From Gonocerus acuteangulatus (lineage: Eukaryota > Arthropoda > Insecta > Hemiptera > Coreidae): a DNA stretch of 64,000 nt. The position numbers and the translations under genes were made by a program. The stretch spans positions 82,720,467 to 82,784,466 of the forward strand of contig OX328126.1 in NCBI GenBank assembly GCA_946811695.1, written 5' to 3'. The notes beneath the pieces are model-generated. The model made no database searches. It saw nothing but the letters and a program-made list of their open reading frames with translations, and was not told the origin of the DNA. This document shows positions 12,600 to 53,949 of this stretch, in pieces. Numbering within the stretch: position 1 is the stretch's first letter; every line of letters starts with the position of its first letter.

Positions 12600-12770
12600 T
12601 ATACAAAATATACAAAATTGATGTAATAGCTGCGATAAATCATACATAGAAGAATGGAAACAGCTACTTCGAAAACGTATTAAACAATATGTTCAAAATA
12701 TTGATAAAGGAGAAAATAAAACAGCGTTGGCTTATCATGCTTTATAATATGGTCATTTTTGAAAACATCA
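12600..12770 (+). pseudogene. Penelope-like element GIY-YIG endonuclease remnant (founder copy)
   Basis: Upstream of the first array unit the translation YKIYKIDVI runs into CDKSYIEEWKQ. This recalls the (V)YKI...C-x2-C-x-KSYIGET entry of Penelope endonucleases. It has sequence 5' of the unit that the other six copies lack, so it is likely the founder. Confidence 0.65.
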
Positions 12771-14024
12771 GAATAGTAGGGAGAGAGGGGACGAGGTTAG
12801 CTCAGTGGTAGAGCACTGGACTAATAAGCTGCGATAAATCATACATAGAAGAATGGAAACAGCTACTTGGAAAACGTATTAAACAATATGTTCAAAATAT
12901 TGATAAAGGAGAAAATAAAACAGCGTTGGCTTATCATGCTTTAAAATATGGTCATTTTTGAAAACATCAGAATAGTAGGGAGAGAGGGGACGAGGTTAGC
13001 TCAGTGGTAGAGCACTGGACTAATAAGCTGCGATAAATCATACATAGAAGAATGGAAACAGCTACTTCGAAAACGTATTAAACAATATGTTCAAAATATT
13101 GATAAAGGAGAAAATAAAACAGCGTTGGCTTATCATGCTTTATAATATGGTCATTTTTGAAAACATCAGAATAGTAGGGAGAGAGGGGGCGAGGTTAGCT
13201 CAGTGGTAGAGCACTGGACTAATAAGCTGCGATAAATCATACATAGAAGAATGGAAACAGCTACTTCGAAAACGTATTAAACAATATGTTCAAAATATTG
13301 ATAAAGGAGAAAATAAAACAGCGTTGGCTTATCATGCTTTATAATATGGTCATTTTTGAAAACATCAGAATAGTAGGGAGAGAGGGGGCGAGGTTAGCTC
13401 AGTGGTAGAGCACTGGACTAATAAGCTGCGATAAATCATACATAGAAGAATGGAAACAGCTACTTCGAAAACGTATTAAACAATATGTTCAAAATATTGA
13501 TAAAGGAGAAAATAAAACAGCGTTGGCTTATCATGCTTTATAATATGGTCATTTTTGAAAACATCAGAATAGTAGGGAGAGAGGGGACGAGGTTAGCTCA
13601 GTGGTAGAGCACTGGACTAATAAGCTGCGATAAATCATACATAGAAGAATGGAAACAGCTACTTGGAAAACGTATTAAACAATATGTTCAAAATATTGAT
13701 AAAGGAGAAAATAAAACAGCGTTGGCTTATCATGCTTTAAAATATGGTCATTTTTGAAAACATCAGAATTGTAGGGAGAGAGGGGACGAGGTTAGCTCAG
13801 TGGTAGGGCACTGGACTAATAAGCTGCGATAAATCATACATAGAAGAATGGAAACAGCTACTTCGAAAACGTATTAAACAATATGTTCAAAATATTGATA
13901 AAGGAGAAAATAAAACAGCGTTGGCTTATCATGCTTTATAATATGGTCATTTTTGAAAACATCAGAATAGTAGGGAAAGAGGGGACGAGGTTAGCTCAGT
14001 GGTAGAGCACTGGACTAATAAGCT
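12632..14024 (+). repeat. 199-bp tandem array: SINE head fused to Penelope-like endonuclease fragment
   Basis: Seven copies start at 12632, 12831, 13030, 13229, 13428, 13627 and 13826, spaced exactly 199 bp and nearly identical. Each unit has a segment translating as CDKSYIEEWKQLLRKRIKQY, then VQNIDKGENKTALAYHAL and YGHF, followed by a spacer (CATCAGAATAGTAGGGAGAG) and the family A SINE head up to CTGGACTAATAAGCTG. The joint falls between A and B boxes. The protein piece matches the GIY-YIG endonuclease of Penelope-like elements (SYIGET...R...H...SALA-x-HA-x(n)-GH-x-F-x-N). In-frame stops and a degraded YIG motif show it is not functional. Confidence 0.9.
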
Positions 14025-14326
14025 GGAAGCCTGAGTTCAAATCCCGAGCATAGTACTAAAGATTTTTTCCTCAAGTGTCTTCGTTCATGGGTTGAATTCG
14101 GCTTCCCTGACCGTCCCTAGGCCGACCCAGCCTTTAATTAATTTAATTGATAATGGGTACCTTGGGTGCTAATGACTCTAGGAGTCGAAGCGGCCAAGGG
14201 GAAAATCAGGCGGTCGGAGCATAGTGCTGACCACACTATCTCCTTAGTGTGCCGTATGGTCATGAATCAGATACCTCTATAGTATCTGCCCCTCAGGGCC
14301 CTCGTGGCCTGTTACGGGACTGATTT
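13984..14326 (+). repeat. tRNA-derived SINE, family A, full length at the array end
   Basis: The seventh head continues past GCTGGAAGCCTGAGTTCAAA into a complete SINE body and tail (GTTACGGGACTG), followed by poly(T). It is the probable source of the head sequence in the array. Confidence 0.9.
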
Positions 14327-14339
14327 TTTTTTTTTTTTT

Positions 14340-14870
14340 TATTTTTATTTTTTAGTAGGGAGAGAAAGAAATAGAATGATAAGAAATAAGAAGGAGAATG
14401 AAAAGAAATAGTATGAAGAAAGAAAGTGATAAATAAAAAAAAATGGAAATACAGCATCTTAATAATATTTTCATTAATTTATTTGATTAAAAATGGGAAA
14501 AAGGAGGGGTTTTTTTTTTTTTTTTTTTTTTTTGTTTTTTTTAAAGGTTATAAAAGGTTTCATCTGGAAATTAAAATAAATCTTAAAGATATGACAGATC
14601 GATTGTCGATCAGCTGACTATTTTACACCATATTTGATTCGTTCAGTCAATAACACTGAACAACAATGAATATGTTTCGGGCTTAAAAATACCCAATTAT
14701 TATGTATTTTCACCCCCTGAGTTCAAAAATCACCTCGAAAATGATCAATTAGCTCTAGTTTTCAAGATATATTGGTACCCCTGTTAACTGACAAAACCAA
14801 ATGTTGTACAGGTATTTTGAGGTTATATACATAAAAGAGACTTATGAAAACATGAAAGCCCTCCTCCACT
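14340..14870. other. No recognised gene
   Basis: AT-rich with a poly(T) run (about 14511-14533). Confidence 0.4.
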
Positions 14871-14874
14871 CAAT

Positions 14875-16078
<1,204 letters not shown>

Positions 16079-16109
16079 TATGTGAGACAGTAGGGATAGG
16101 AAATCACAT

Positions 16110-16780
16110 TACATTCAAACAGACTGGCCTGCAAGAAATCTTAGCCCTAGTGAAAAAAATATTGTTGCCCTTCCTCTCGTCGACCCGAAAGATATATTTC
16201 TTCCACCACTACATACAAAACTCGGTTTGATGAAAAACTTTGTCAAAGGAATGAACAAAGGAGAGGCATTTAGGGAAAAATTTGCTTTCTTAATTGATGC
16301 AAAAGTTAAGGAAGGTGTTTTTGTTGGGCCACAAATTCGGGAGCTTGTGAAAGATCCTGCGTTTGACAGAGTTTTGGAGGGGAAAGAAAAAGAAGCTTGG
16401 AATGTGCTCAAGGGAGTTACTAAAGGTTTTTTGTGGACCAAAAGAGAAGATAACTATGTTGAGTTGGTGAGGATACTTCTACAAAAATTTCATGAACTTG
16501 GATGCAACATATCTCTCAAAATTCATTTTCTCCGCTCCCATCTAGACTTTTTTCCCTCCTAGTTATGGTGCGGTGAGTGATGAACACGGCGAGAGATTCC
16601 ATCAGGATATTTCTGTAATGGAACAAAGATATCAGGGCCGTTGGAATGAATGAATGCTTGCAGATTACTGTTGGTGCGTGTGTAGGGATGCTCCAGAACC
16701 CACCTACAAGAGACAGCAATGAAATCCACATGATGGTAATAATATCCAACCTCCCAAGTATTCTCCCATTTATTATCAAC
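16110..16780 (+). pseudogene. Remnant of a dispersed arthropod repeat-associated protein family
   Basis: The frame reads RNLSPSEKNIVALPLVDPKD, IFLPPLHTKLGLMKNFVKGM, then EAFREKFAFLIDAKVKEGVF, VGPQIRELVKDPAFDRVLEG, LLQKFHELGCNISLKIHFLR, SHLDFFP. After a frameshift at about 16560 it continues YGAVSDEHGERFHQDI, YQGRWNECMLADYC and decays. I recognise this as a type found in many copies in arthropod and cnidarian genomes and usually left uncharacterised; I cannot name its function. A second, worse copy is at 27690-27960 (-). Confidence 0.6.
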
Positions 16781-17115
16781 TCTTAAAATACTACTATTTA
16801 ACTACTCTCTTATTAACTACTATTTAATACATCCAAATTAGTTTATAATGTTGATAAACTTATGGTTTAAAATTTACAGATTTGCCTTAATTTGTTAACG
16901 TTTTATATTTTGACCCATGGTGTATCACAGAAACTAGAGCTAATAAAATTTTTTTACTGTCATTTTCGTTTTTTTTTTCAACCCAAAATTAGTAAAATTT
17001 GACTCATGAAGTGAAGGAAACATTACAAAAATATTTTTTTTTGTCCAGCGTAATCAGTCTAGACGTGGACCTCCTAGTGGAAGGTTCTCCTCCTCAAGTT
17101 GAGTTTTAAAGTAAA

Positions 17116-17158
17116 TTCCCCTGAAGAGGCGCCAAAATGGTGTGAAACATGTAGGGAA
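17116..17158 (+). ncRNA. Hammerhead-ribozyme-like motif
   Basis: TTCCC (17116-17120) pairs with GGGAA (17154-17158) as stem I. The core CTGAAGA (17121-17127) fits the CUGANGA consensus and GAAA is at 17144-17147. Stem II is GCGCC/GGTGT with one bulged G. Stem III is the minimal CATG (17148-17151), with cleavage expected after TA (17153). This short-stem-III layout is known from Penelope-like elements. Confidence 0.55.
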
Positions 17159-17639
17159 GTCAAAATAAAAAATGGGAAAGTGTGTGGCGTTGTTTTATTG
17201 TCCTTTCGCCTTATTCGATAATTCCTTAAAAAGAAAGTGTCAATTTTGATTGATGGGTCTGTATAAAGCAAATATATTTCTATATAAATCAGTTTCCTGA
17301 CCGGGTTCTTGGAAAGAAGGTGCTAATATAGGCGTGGCTATCTGATTAGCCTAAGGCGGCCTAATATTCAGGATATGAATACCATTTTCTACAAAATCCT
17401 TCTTTTTTCGGCGATGACACACCGAATCCTGTTTAGTTCTCACGCTCTCTCGCTAATAGTATAGACACCTATACATCTACCCTTAGGCCAATGTCGTAGA
17501 ACACATCTCAGTATCAATTACATAGAAAGTCTTGTGTAAATAAAATTGTTTTGTTTCTAGGAGAAAAATCAATAAAACGAAATAAAAATTGACACAATAA
17601 GATGTAAATAAAATCAGCAATCAGATGTCCGTAAAAATT

Positions 17640-17700
17640 TATATTTATAACGTTTCGGTATGTTCATTGGCAGCCTTCTTCGGTTTAAAACAAACATTCA
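17640..17700 (-). ncRNA. Decayed hammerhead-like motif
   Basis: The minus strand reads CCGAAGAAGGCTGCC, a loop, then CCGAAACGTTATAAAT. The GAAAC half is intact; the first half differs at the conserved C-U (CCGAAGA). Confidence 0.35.
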
Positions 17701-18846
17701 GAATTACCGAAGGAAATAATTAAAAACAGTCAAGAAAATATTAGATCATAAACACCGGTTACAAAAACATTTTAGCAACATTTTTTTGTAAACATTTTTG
17801 CCTATTAATCATTAATAAAAAATCTTTTGACGCACAAAACTTTTCTTTAAAAAACAAGTTTTGTTTTTATTTTAGGGCATTACAAAACACCTGCCAATCT
17901 TTACTTATTGCATTGAAAAGAATATGTCTCTCTGATAGATCTTAGTAATTTCAGAGCCCCTTCACAACCTTTAAAGTCAGAGGATCTTAAGTTGGACATA
18001 TATGTCCCTCTGAGCGTTACAGGGTTAAGTAACAAAACATAAAAAAAAAAAAAAATTCACGTTAAGAATGATTACACAGATTTCTGTTAACTCACCTCCA
18101 CAGTACTTCATTGCCACAGAATATAGCTTCTTTCTATTTGGACGTCTTGGTGGAGGAAGACCTCCTCGGTGGACTCCAGGATCAGGTTGAGAATAATAAA
18201 CAAGAACAATAAACACATATATGAAACAGCCATAAATAGATTCTAGGGCGTAATAACCTTGTAGTTACTTGCCCAAATAAATCTATACCCTTCACCTACA
18301 CTGTTAAAATAATTCAACATTCTTGGTATCTCTAAATACTCAAAAATAACTCAGCAACAGCAAAATGTGTTACATTTTTAATATCGCATACTTTTACTAT
18401 GATCACATAATTTGTAAAAATTCAATATAAAAATAACTAAAGTATTTTAAACATTCAAACAAAATAAATTTAATTTAAATATTTAATATACAAAAAATGT
18501 ACAAATAAAACAACAATAAAACTATGAATATAATAGAAAACACAAAATTCAATCATTTATTTCTATACTAAAATCATTATTGTTTGACTTATAACAAGGT
18601 CGTTCCTACGTATTACCACTCACTCTCACTCTTTAATATCATGATGCTATTTTTTATTTTATTATTACAGGTGCAATTCATTTTTTCTTCTTTTATGCTC
18701 ACCCTTTTTATATTAACCTATAATATTGGATTATAGTAATATTTAATAACTTCTACGAATGTAGAATTTCTCAGGGTTTGGTCCTAGTTTCTTAATGGAA
18801 CTACATTTTTTGTATAAAAAAAAATGAGGTTTATCTTTTTTGGACG

Positions 18847-18875
18847 TTTCGGCTTTAAATTTTAGCCTTCATCAG
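18847..18875 (-). ncRNA. Hammerhead-like motif with canonical core
   Basis: The minus strand has CTGATGA, one A, GGCT-loop-AGCC as stem II, then GAAAC followed by GTCC. Core letters match the consensus; I could not place a convincing stem I. Confidence 0.45.
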
Positions 18876-19018
18876 GGCGATGAGAAGAAAGAGAACTATG
18901 CCTGACGGAATGTAATCATTCGTCAGTCTTCGGTCGTGATATCTTAACAAAACGACATTTTTTTTAATAATAAAAAATGATTTTTTATTTTGCCGACGTA
19001 TAAAACTCGTTTTCTTAA

Positions 19019-19923
19019 TAAAAAAGTCCGTCACGCAGGAGCTGCATAACTAAGCACTTTCCTCAGAATTTGGGTAGTGTAGACTGCTTTCCAGAACAAT
19101 TTGCTTAAAATATCCTACATAAATAAAATAAAAACGTGAATAGTTCTCATTTTGTAATGAGTAACTGATCAATTATTAATCTGCTTCCAGAGTTATGTTT
19201 ACACATGGTACCTACTACACTACGTAATAAATACAAAAATCCTCATACTAACGTATTTTGATCTAACGCAGGAACAGGATACAGTCACTCTAGTGGTAGA
19301 AAGCGCTCCTTGCGGCGGCTTTGTGAACCTACGTCTGCCGGCTTTTCTATTCAAATATATTACAAATTAAACCCCCGCTTTCCGATTGACCGATTCAGCT
19401 CATTTTTACAACACTTCTTTCTCATGAGTTACCCACGACGTATACCGCGTTTCGTTACAATACAGCAGAAATTACGACCGGTATGAGTATATTAGGAATT
19501 TGGGTCCGGAGTAAACCCGCCCTTCTAAGGAACCGATTTAGTTTATTTTTACAACACACATTTACCTGTGGATTAGCACTACGAATACCGAGTTTCGTCG
19601 AAATATACCAAAAATCACGGCTGGTAGTGGCGAATTGGTATTGTGGGTCCGGTGTAAACCCCCCCTTCTAATGAACCGATTTAGTTCATTTTTATATCTC
19701 ACTTTTCTCTCTATATTACCACTACGAATACCAAGTTTCGTTGAAATATAACAAATATTATGGCTGACATAGTCAAATAAGTGTTTTGGGTTCGGGGTAA
19801 ACCCCCCCTTCCGGTGGACCGACTTTAGTGGTTAACGAACTCGTTCAATCGTTTGCTAATTGAATGCTATATACCAAGTTTCGTGACGAAAAAACAAAAA
19901 CTCTGGCCGCTATCGTGTTAACA

Positions 19924-19927
<4 letters not shown>
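19019..19927 (-). repeat. Right inverted-repeat arm
   Basis: Complement of the left arm with apparently one fewer sub-repeat. High similarity (for example the stretch with CTACGTCTGCCGGCTTTTCT) implies recent origin or gene conversion. Confidence 0.85.

Positions 19928-19971
<44 letters not shown>
19926..19971. repeat. (TA)n microsatellite
   Basis: TA tract directly after the outer end of the right arm. Confidence 0.95.
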
Positions 19972-19972
<1 letters not shown>

Positions 19973-20105
19973 TTTAACGGGGGTCATTTTCGGTGTCTAC
20001 TAGGTAGGATCGATAAAGATTTGAAGAAATTTTTCAAAAATTCCGTCATGAGTCCAACCTCAATAGCTACTTTCCTTCGGAGGAAAGTGCTAAAATGTAG
20101 TTTTA
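19972..20105 (+). repeat. Dispersed repeat E, copy 1 (partner 45230-45370)
   Basis: TTAACGGGGGTCATTTTCGG, a GATCGATAAAGATTTG block, AATAGCTACTTTCCTTCGGA and AAAGTGCTAA align in order with 45230-45370. In both places the block follows (TA)n and a TIR-family arm, so it may belong to a larger form of that element. Confidence 0.75.
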
Positions 20106-20376
20106 TTAATATACCATGATTAACTCTGACAGATTCTACCTTCGCATCACCAGCGGTCAACGAGCTCCTTTCAATTTAATAAATTGTCTTTTTGTTGCAT
20201 ATAAGTAACATTTTCTAAAATCTATTAATATTTTTAAAAACGTTATAGTCATTGTGAGTTTCTTAATAATAAATTGACAAATACTAGGCATATTGCAACA
20301 TCCTGGACTATTGACCGCAAATACCTTTATAATTCTGGCTTTTTAAGTAATAATTAATTTTTTGGTTTTGTTTCAG

Positions 20377-50838
<30,462 letters not shown>

Positions 50839-51050
50839 CAGCTCAGAATGGAACCCAAACGTGTTAATGACACGTGCCCCAGCGACTGTGATACGCCTGT
50901 ATTCTACATGTATAAACTATATAAATAGATTTATTTTTATGAGAAATTACTTGTATTTTAGATAAATTATGTGTTTGTGAAAAATCAAAATCCGTCCATT
51001 TTCTCTAAACGTGCAATCAAATGGTGCAATAGATCCTTGCATTTACATAT

Positions 51051-51096
51051 AATAAACGTAGGATTTGCAAAATATTCTACAACGATTATTAATAAA
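51051..51096 (+). promoter_or_regulatory. Proximal polyadenylation signal pair
   Basis: Two AATAAA hexamers (51051-51056 and 51091-51096) lie about 210-260 nt after the dysf stop. They could define a short 3'UTR. AATAAA is common by chance in such AT-rich DNA. Confidence 0.35.
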
Positions 51097-52074
51097 TGTA
51101 AAATGTAAATTAAAAGGATGTATTATATATAAAATGTATTATGTGAGGTTTTATCGTGATATATAATAACCAGTGGCGAATTTATTACTTGAGACAAGCT
51201 ACATCTTCTCTTACTATTTACATATTACAAAATGTAAAATATTTTACTAACACTGATACTATAAATTTTATTTGCTTTATGGGAAGTAATATACAATTTA
51301 CTGTATAGACTTCATGCCTTAAGCACTGATGTACGGGAAAACCAGTGAAATATAAAAACCCCTGTTAGCAAATTTTCCAGCATAAAAATTAAAGATAAAT
51401 TTAATGATTAATACAGGAAATTATAATATCATAATGTAAATTAATCTTTCACGAAAAGTAAAATTTGGCAAAATCATTATTCTTAGATTTTTTTTAAAAA
51501 AATATATGTTTCTAAATGAGTGGTTTTTGTTTTGTATTTAATTTAATTTGAGCTCAGCTCAAATCTGCCACTGATATATATGTTTTCATATTTTTATTTA
51601 TGATAAAATGTTTTATTTTTGTTGCCAATCAAAATTTTAAATTTAGAATTTTGTCAGTATTAAAAATTCACTTGTTAATAGTATTAATTTAAATCCAAAA
51701 TAATTTGTTATTATGTGCATGCTTTATATTTTTCTAAGTGCCATAACTGTCTGTTTTGTCTAGAATTCATTCTGTCTGCTTTGTCTAGTATTCAGTCTGT
51801 CTGCTGTCTCTGTTGCAACCTTTTTTTATGTTTAATAGGAACAGGAAGTGTTCAAATAATTTTATACAAACCTTTGTTCAGTCGAGAAAATTTTCCAGAA
51901 AATATTCTTTCCTAATATGGCGACGAATAATTCGATACAAAAGTATCAGTCAATATTATTTTGTCATATTAAATTTGTAATTTTTCGTAAATAATTCATA
52001 ACTTGAATTGTTGTTTGCTTGCTACAGTTTCAGTATTTTTATAGAACTTCCCATTCCCATTCTTATTGAAATCC

Positions 52075-52790
52075 CTACCTTGCAATCTTTGCTGCATTCT
52101 GGCGTTGCAACGAGAAACAGAAACTGCTTTAGGGCTCACCGTGTTGCACCAATTACCTTTGGAGAGCAAACTTACAAATTCCTTGCTGCATGCAGAAGTT
52201 GCAAAGAGATACAGACATTGCTGTAGGGACCACCGAGTTGCAGCTAAATCTCTTGTATAGCACCCTTGCAATTCTTGCTGCACCCTGAGGTTGCAAAGAG
52301 ATACAGACATTGCTGTAGGGACCACCGTGTTGCAGCTAAATCTCTTGTAAAGCACCCTTGCAATTCTTGCTGTACTCTGACGTTGCAACGAGACACAGAC
52401 ATTGCTGCTGTAGGGCTCACCTTGTTGCAGCTAAATCCCTTGTAGAGCATCTTTGCAACGAGACACAGACATTGCTGCTGTAGGGCTCACCGTGTTGCAG
52501 CTAAATCCCTTGTAGAGCATCCTTGCAATTCTTTCTGCAACCTGAGGCTGCAACAAGACACAGACATTGCTGCTGTAGGGCTCACCGTGTTGCAGCTAAA
52601 TCCCTTGTAGAGCATCCTTGCAATTCTTTCTGCAACCTGAGGCTGCAACAAGACACAGACATTGCTGCTGTAAGGCCCACCGAGTTGCAGCTAAATCCCT
52701 TGTAGAGCATCCTTGCAATTCTTTCTGCAACCTGAGGTTGCAACAAGACACAGAGATTGCTGTAGGATCCACCGTATTGCAACTAACTTG
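52075..52790 (+). repeat. 95-bp minisatellite in the dysf 3'UTR
   Basis: About seven to eight tandem copies of a 95-bp unit built around TTGCAACAAGACACAGACAT, GCTGCTGTAGGGCTCACC and TTGCAGCTAAATCCCTTGTA. The last copies are nearly identical (reading frames offset by exactly 95 nt at 52523 and 52618); the first ones are more diverged. A partial duplication occurs near 52456. The frames through it (Cys/Arg-rich) change with each unit because 95 is not a multiple of 3, so it is not coding. Confidence 0.9.
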
Positions 52791-52924
52791 TAGTTGTTAA
52801 GGCCATGTTACTTCGGTTCCTATTACGATTATCGGTACAACAATATCTAAGTTGTACCTCCACACAATGGAAAAATTCCATTAATCTATCTAGAGATATT
52901 ATTATTAGTTAAATATGTACAATT

Positions 52925-53154
52925 TGTAAATAATAGAGATATTTACAACTTTATTGTTTAACTATTGTTAAATATTTATTTTTTATTTATTTCTACATTG
53001 TTGTCCGCATTTACGGACGAAAATTTATTTTAAAGGCCATATGAGAAAGTGTAAATATTTTTATAAATGTATGTTTTATGGTTTAGAGCCAAACTTGTAC
53101 AAATTAGTCCAATTTAGTTTTGGGGCATTCCTGGGAATACATAATTTGTAAATA
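52925..53154 (+). promoter_or_regulatory. Cluster of three Pumilio-type (TGTAAATA) motifs
   Basis: TGTAAATA occurs at 52925-52932, 53050-53057 and 53147-53154, all on the transcript strand and within 350 nt of the distal poly(A) signal. The PUF-protein consensus is TGTANATA. AT-rich background makes some hits expected; clustering in the 3'UTR is what makes it notable. Confidence 0.35.
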
Positions 53155-53268
53155 TTTATATATTCCATGTATAAATAAGTTATTATTGTGAATATTTTAG
53201 AATATGTTGTAAATTGTATAAGAAGTTTATTGTAAACATTTTTTATAAATTCAAAAACAAAACTGTTG

Positions 53269-53274
53269 AATAAA
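53269..53274 (+). promoter_or_regulatory. Distal polyadenylation signal
   Basis: AATAAA at the end of the AT-rich, TE-free stretch after dysf. Recognisable repeats resume within about 60 nt, which makes this the natural end of the long 3'UTR form. Confidence 0.4.
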
Positions 53275-53329
53275 AATATTATTTAACTACACCATTTGAT
53301 TTATCCAAAAGTCCATTAGACCGTAACGG

Positions 53330-53470
53330 GTCATTTAAGCCCAGTGGGTCCGATTCAATACCTATATCTGAATTTGGACCTAACGTCCCACTAGGAAGAT
53401 AGCGTGGTCAGTTTTATGCTCCGGCTGCCTGATATTTCCCTTTTGAGGTACTCATTACAGGGTGATTTCT
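53330..53470 (-). repeat. SINE family A, 3' half, diverged
   Basis: Contains the complement of GACCACNCTATCTNCCTAGT and of GGCAGCCGGAGCATA, in SINE order. It marks the end of TE-free 3'UTR sequence. Confidence 0.65.
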
Positions 53471-53481
53471 GGAGTGGTCTC

Positions 53482-53930
53482 AATCAATCAATATTTATTT
53501 GAACTAATACATAACGTATTTTTTACAAATGGTTAATAGAGGATAACAATCAACATTAACAAAGTAAATAATAAAAACGAAATAAACCGTGGCAGTTTGA
53601 AGCCGAGGGTTGTCATGACAGTACTAGTTAAACAGTAAAGCCTCAGTACTGCTCCTTGTGGCACACCAGCTGAGACGCTTACTTTTCAGCTGATGCTGTT
53701 TTTCACTCGTACTTGCAATGTTGTTTCGTCGAGGATCGAAGAAATAATTTTTGCAAGATAGCACAGTTTAATTGAGTTTATACAGAAGACCCTTGTGCCA
53801 CTGAAAAAGCTCTTGAATAATTTTTTTCTTGAAACCCCTCCTGTATTAATTTAGCTAATGTCTGTATTTAGTGAGCAGCTGAGTGGTGAGGTTTGTATCC
53901 AAATTGATTGGGGGATGATATTGTTTTAAT
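53482..53930 (-). pseudogene. Jockey-type LINE reverse transcriptase fragment
   Basis: Minus strand reads QFGYKPHHSAAH, then in shifted frames AKIISSILDETTLQVRVKNS and VSVSAGVPQGAVLR. The (S/R)AGVPQG(S/A)VL motif precedes the catalytic palm of LINE RT. Frameshifts and a stop are present. The 3' side ends in (TTGA)n at 53485-53500, like a LINE tail after an internal deletion. Confidence 0.75.
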
Positions 53931-53949
53931 CTAAGTGCCGACGATGTCT

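Larger units (their letters stand above)
50839..53290 (+). other. dysf: Inferred 3' untranslated region of dysf
   Basis: After the stop the sequence is very AT-rich, with no further open exon and no recognised transposon until a SINE fragment near 53330. AATAAA-type signals occur early (51051-51056, 51091-51096) and late (53269-53274), so short and long 3'UTR forms are possible. The interval includes a 95-bp minisatellite (52075-52790) and three TGTAAATA motifs near the distal end. The extent is inference; no transcript evidence is available. Confidence 0.45.

Noticed and set aside
18061..18190. Exon-like minus-strand segment (GGLPPPRRPNRKKLYS) followed by GTGAGT
   Set aside because: No clear acceptor and no recognised family; it lies inside the TIR element, so a host exon is unlikely.
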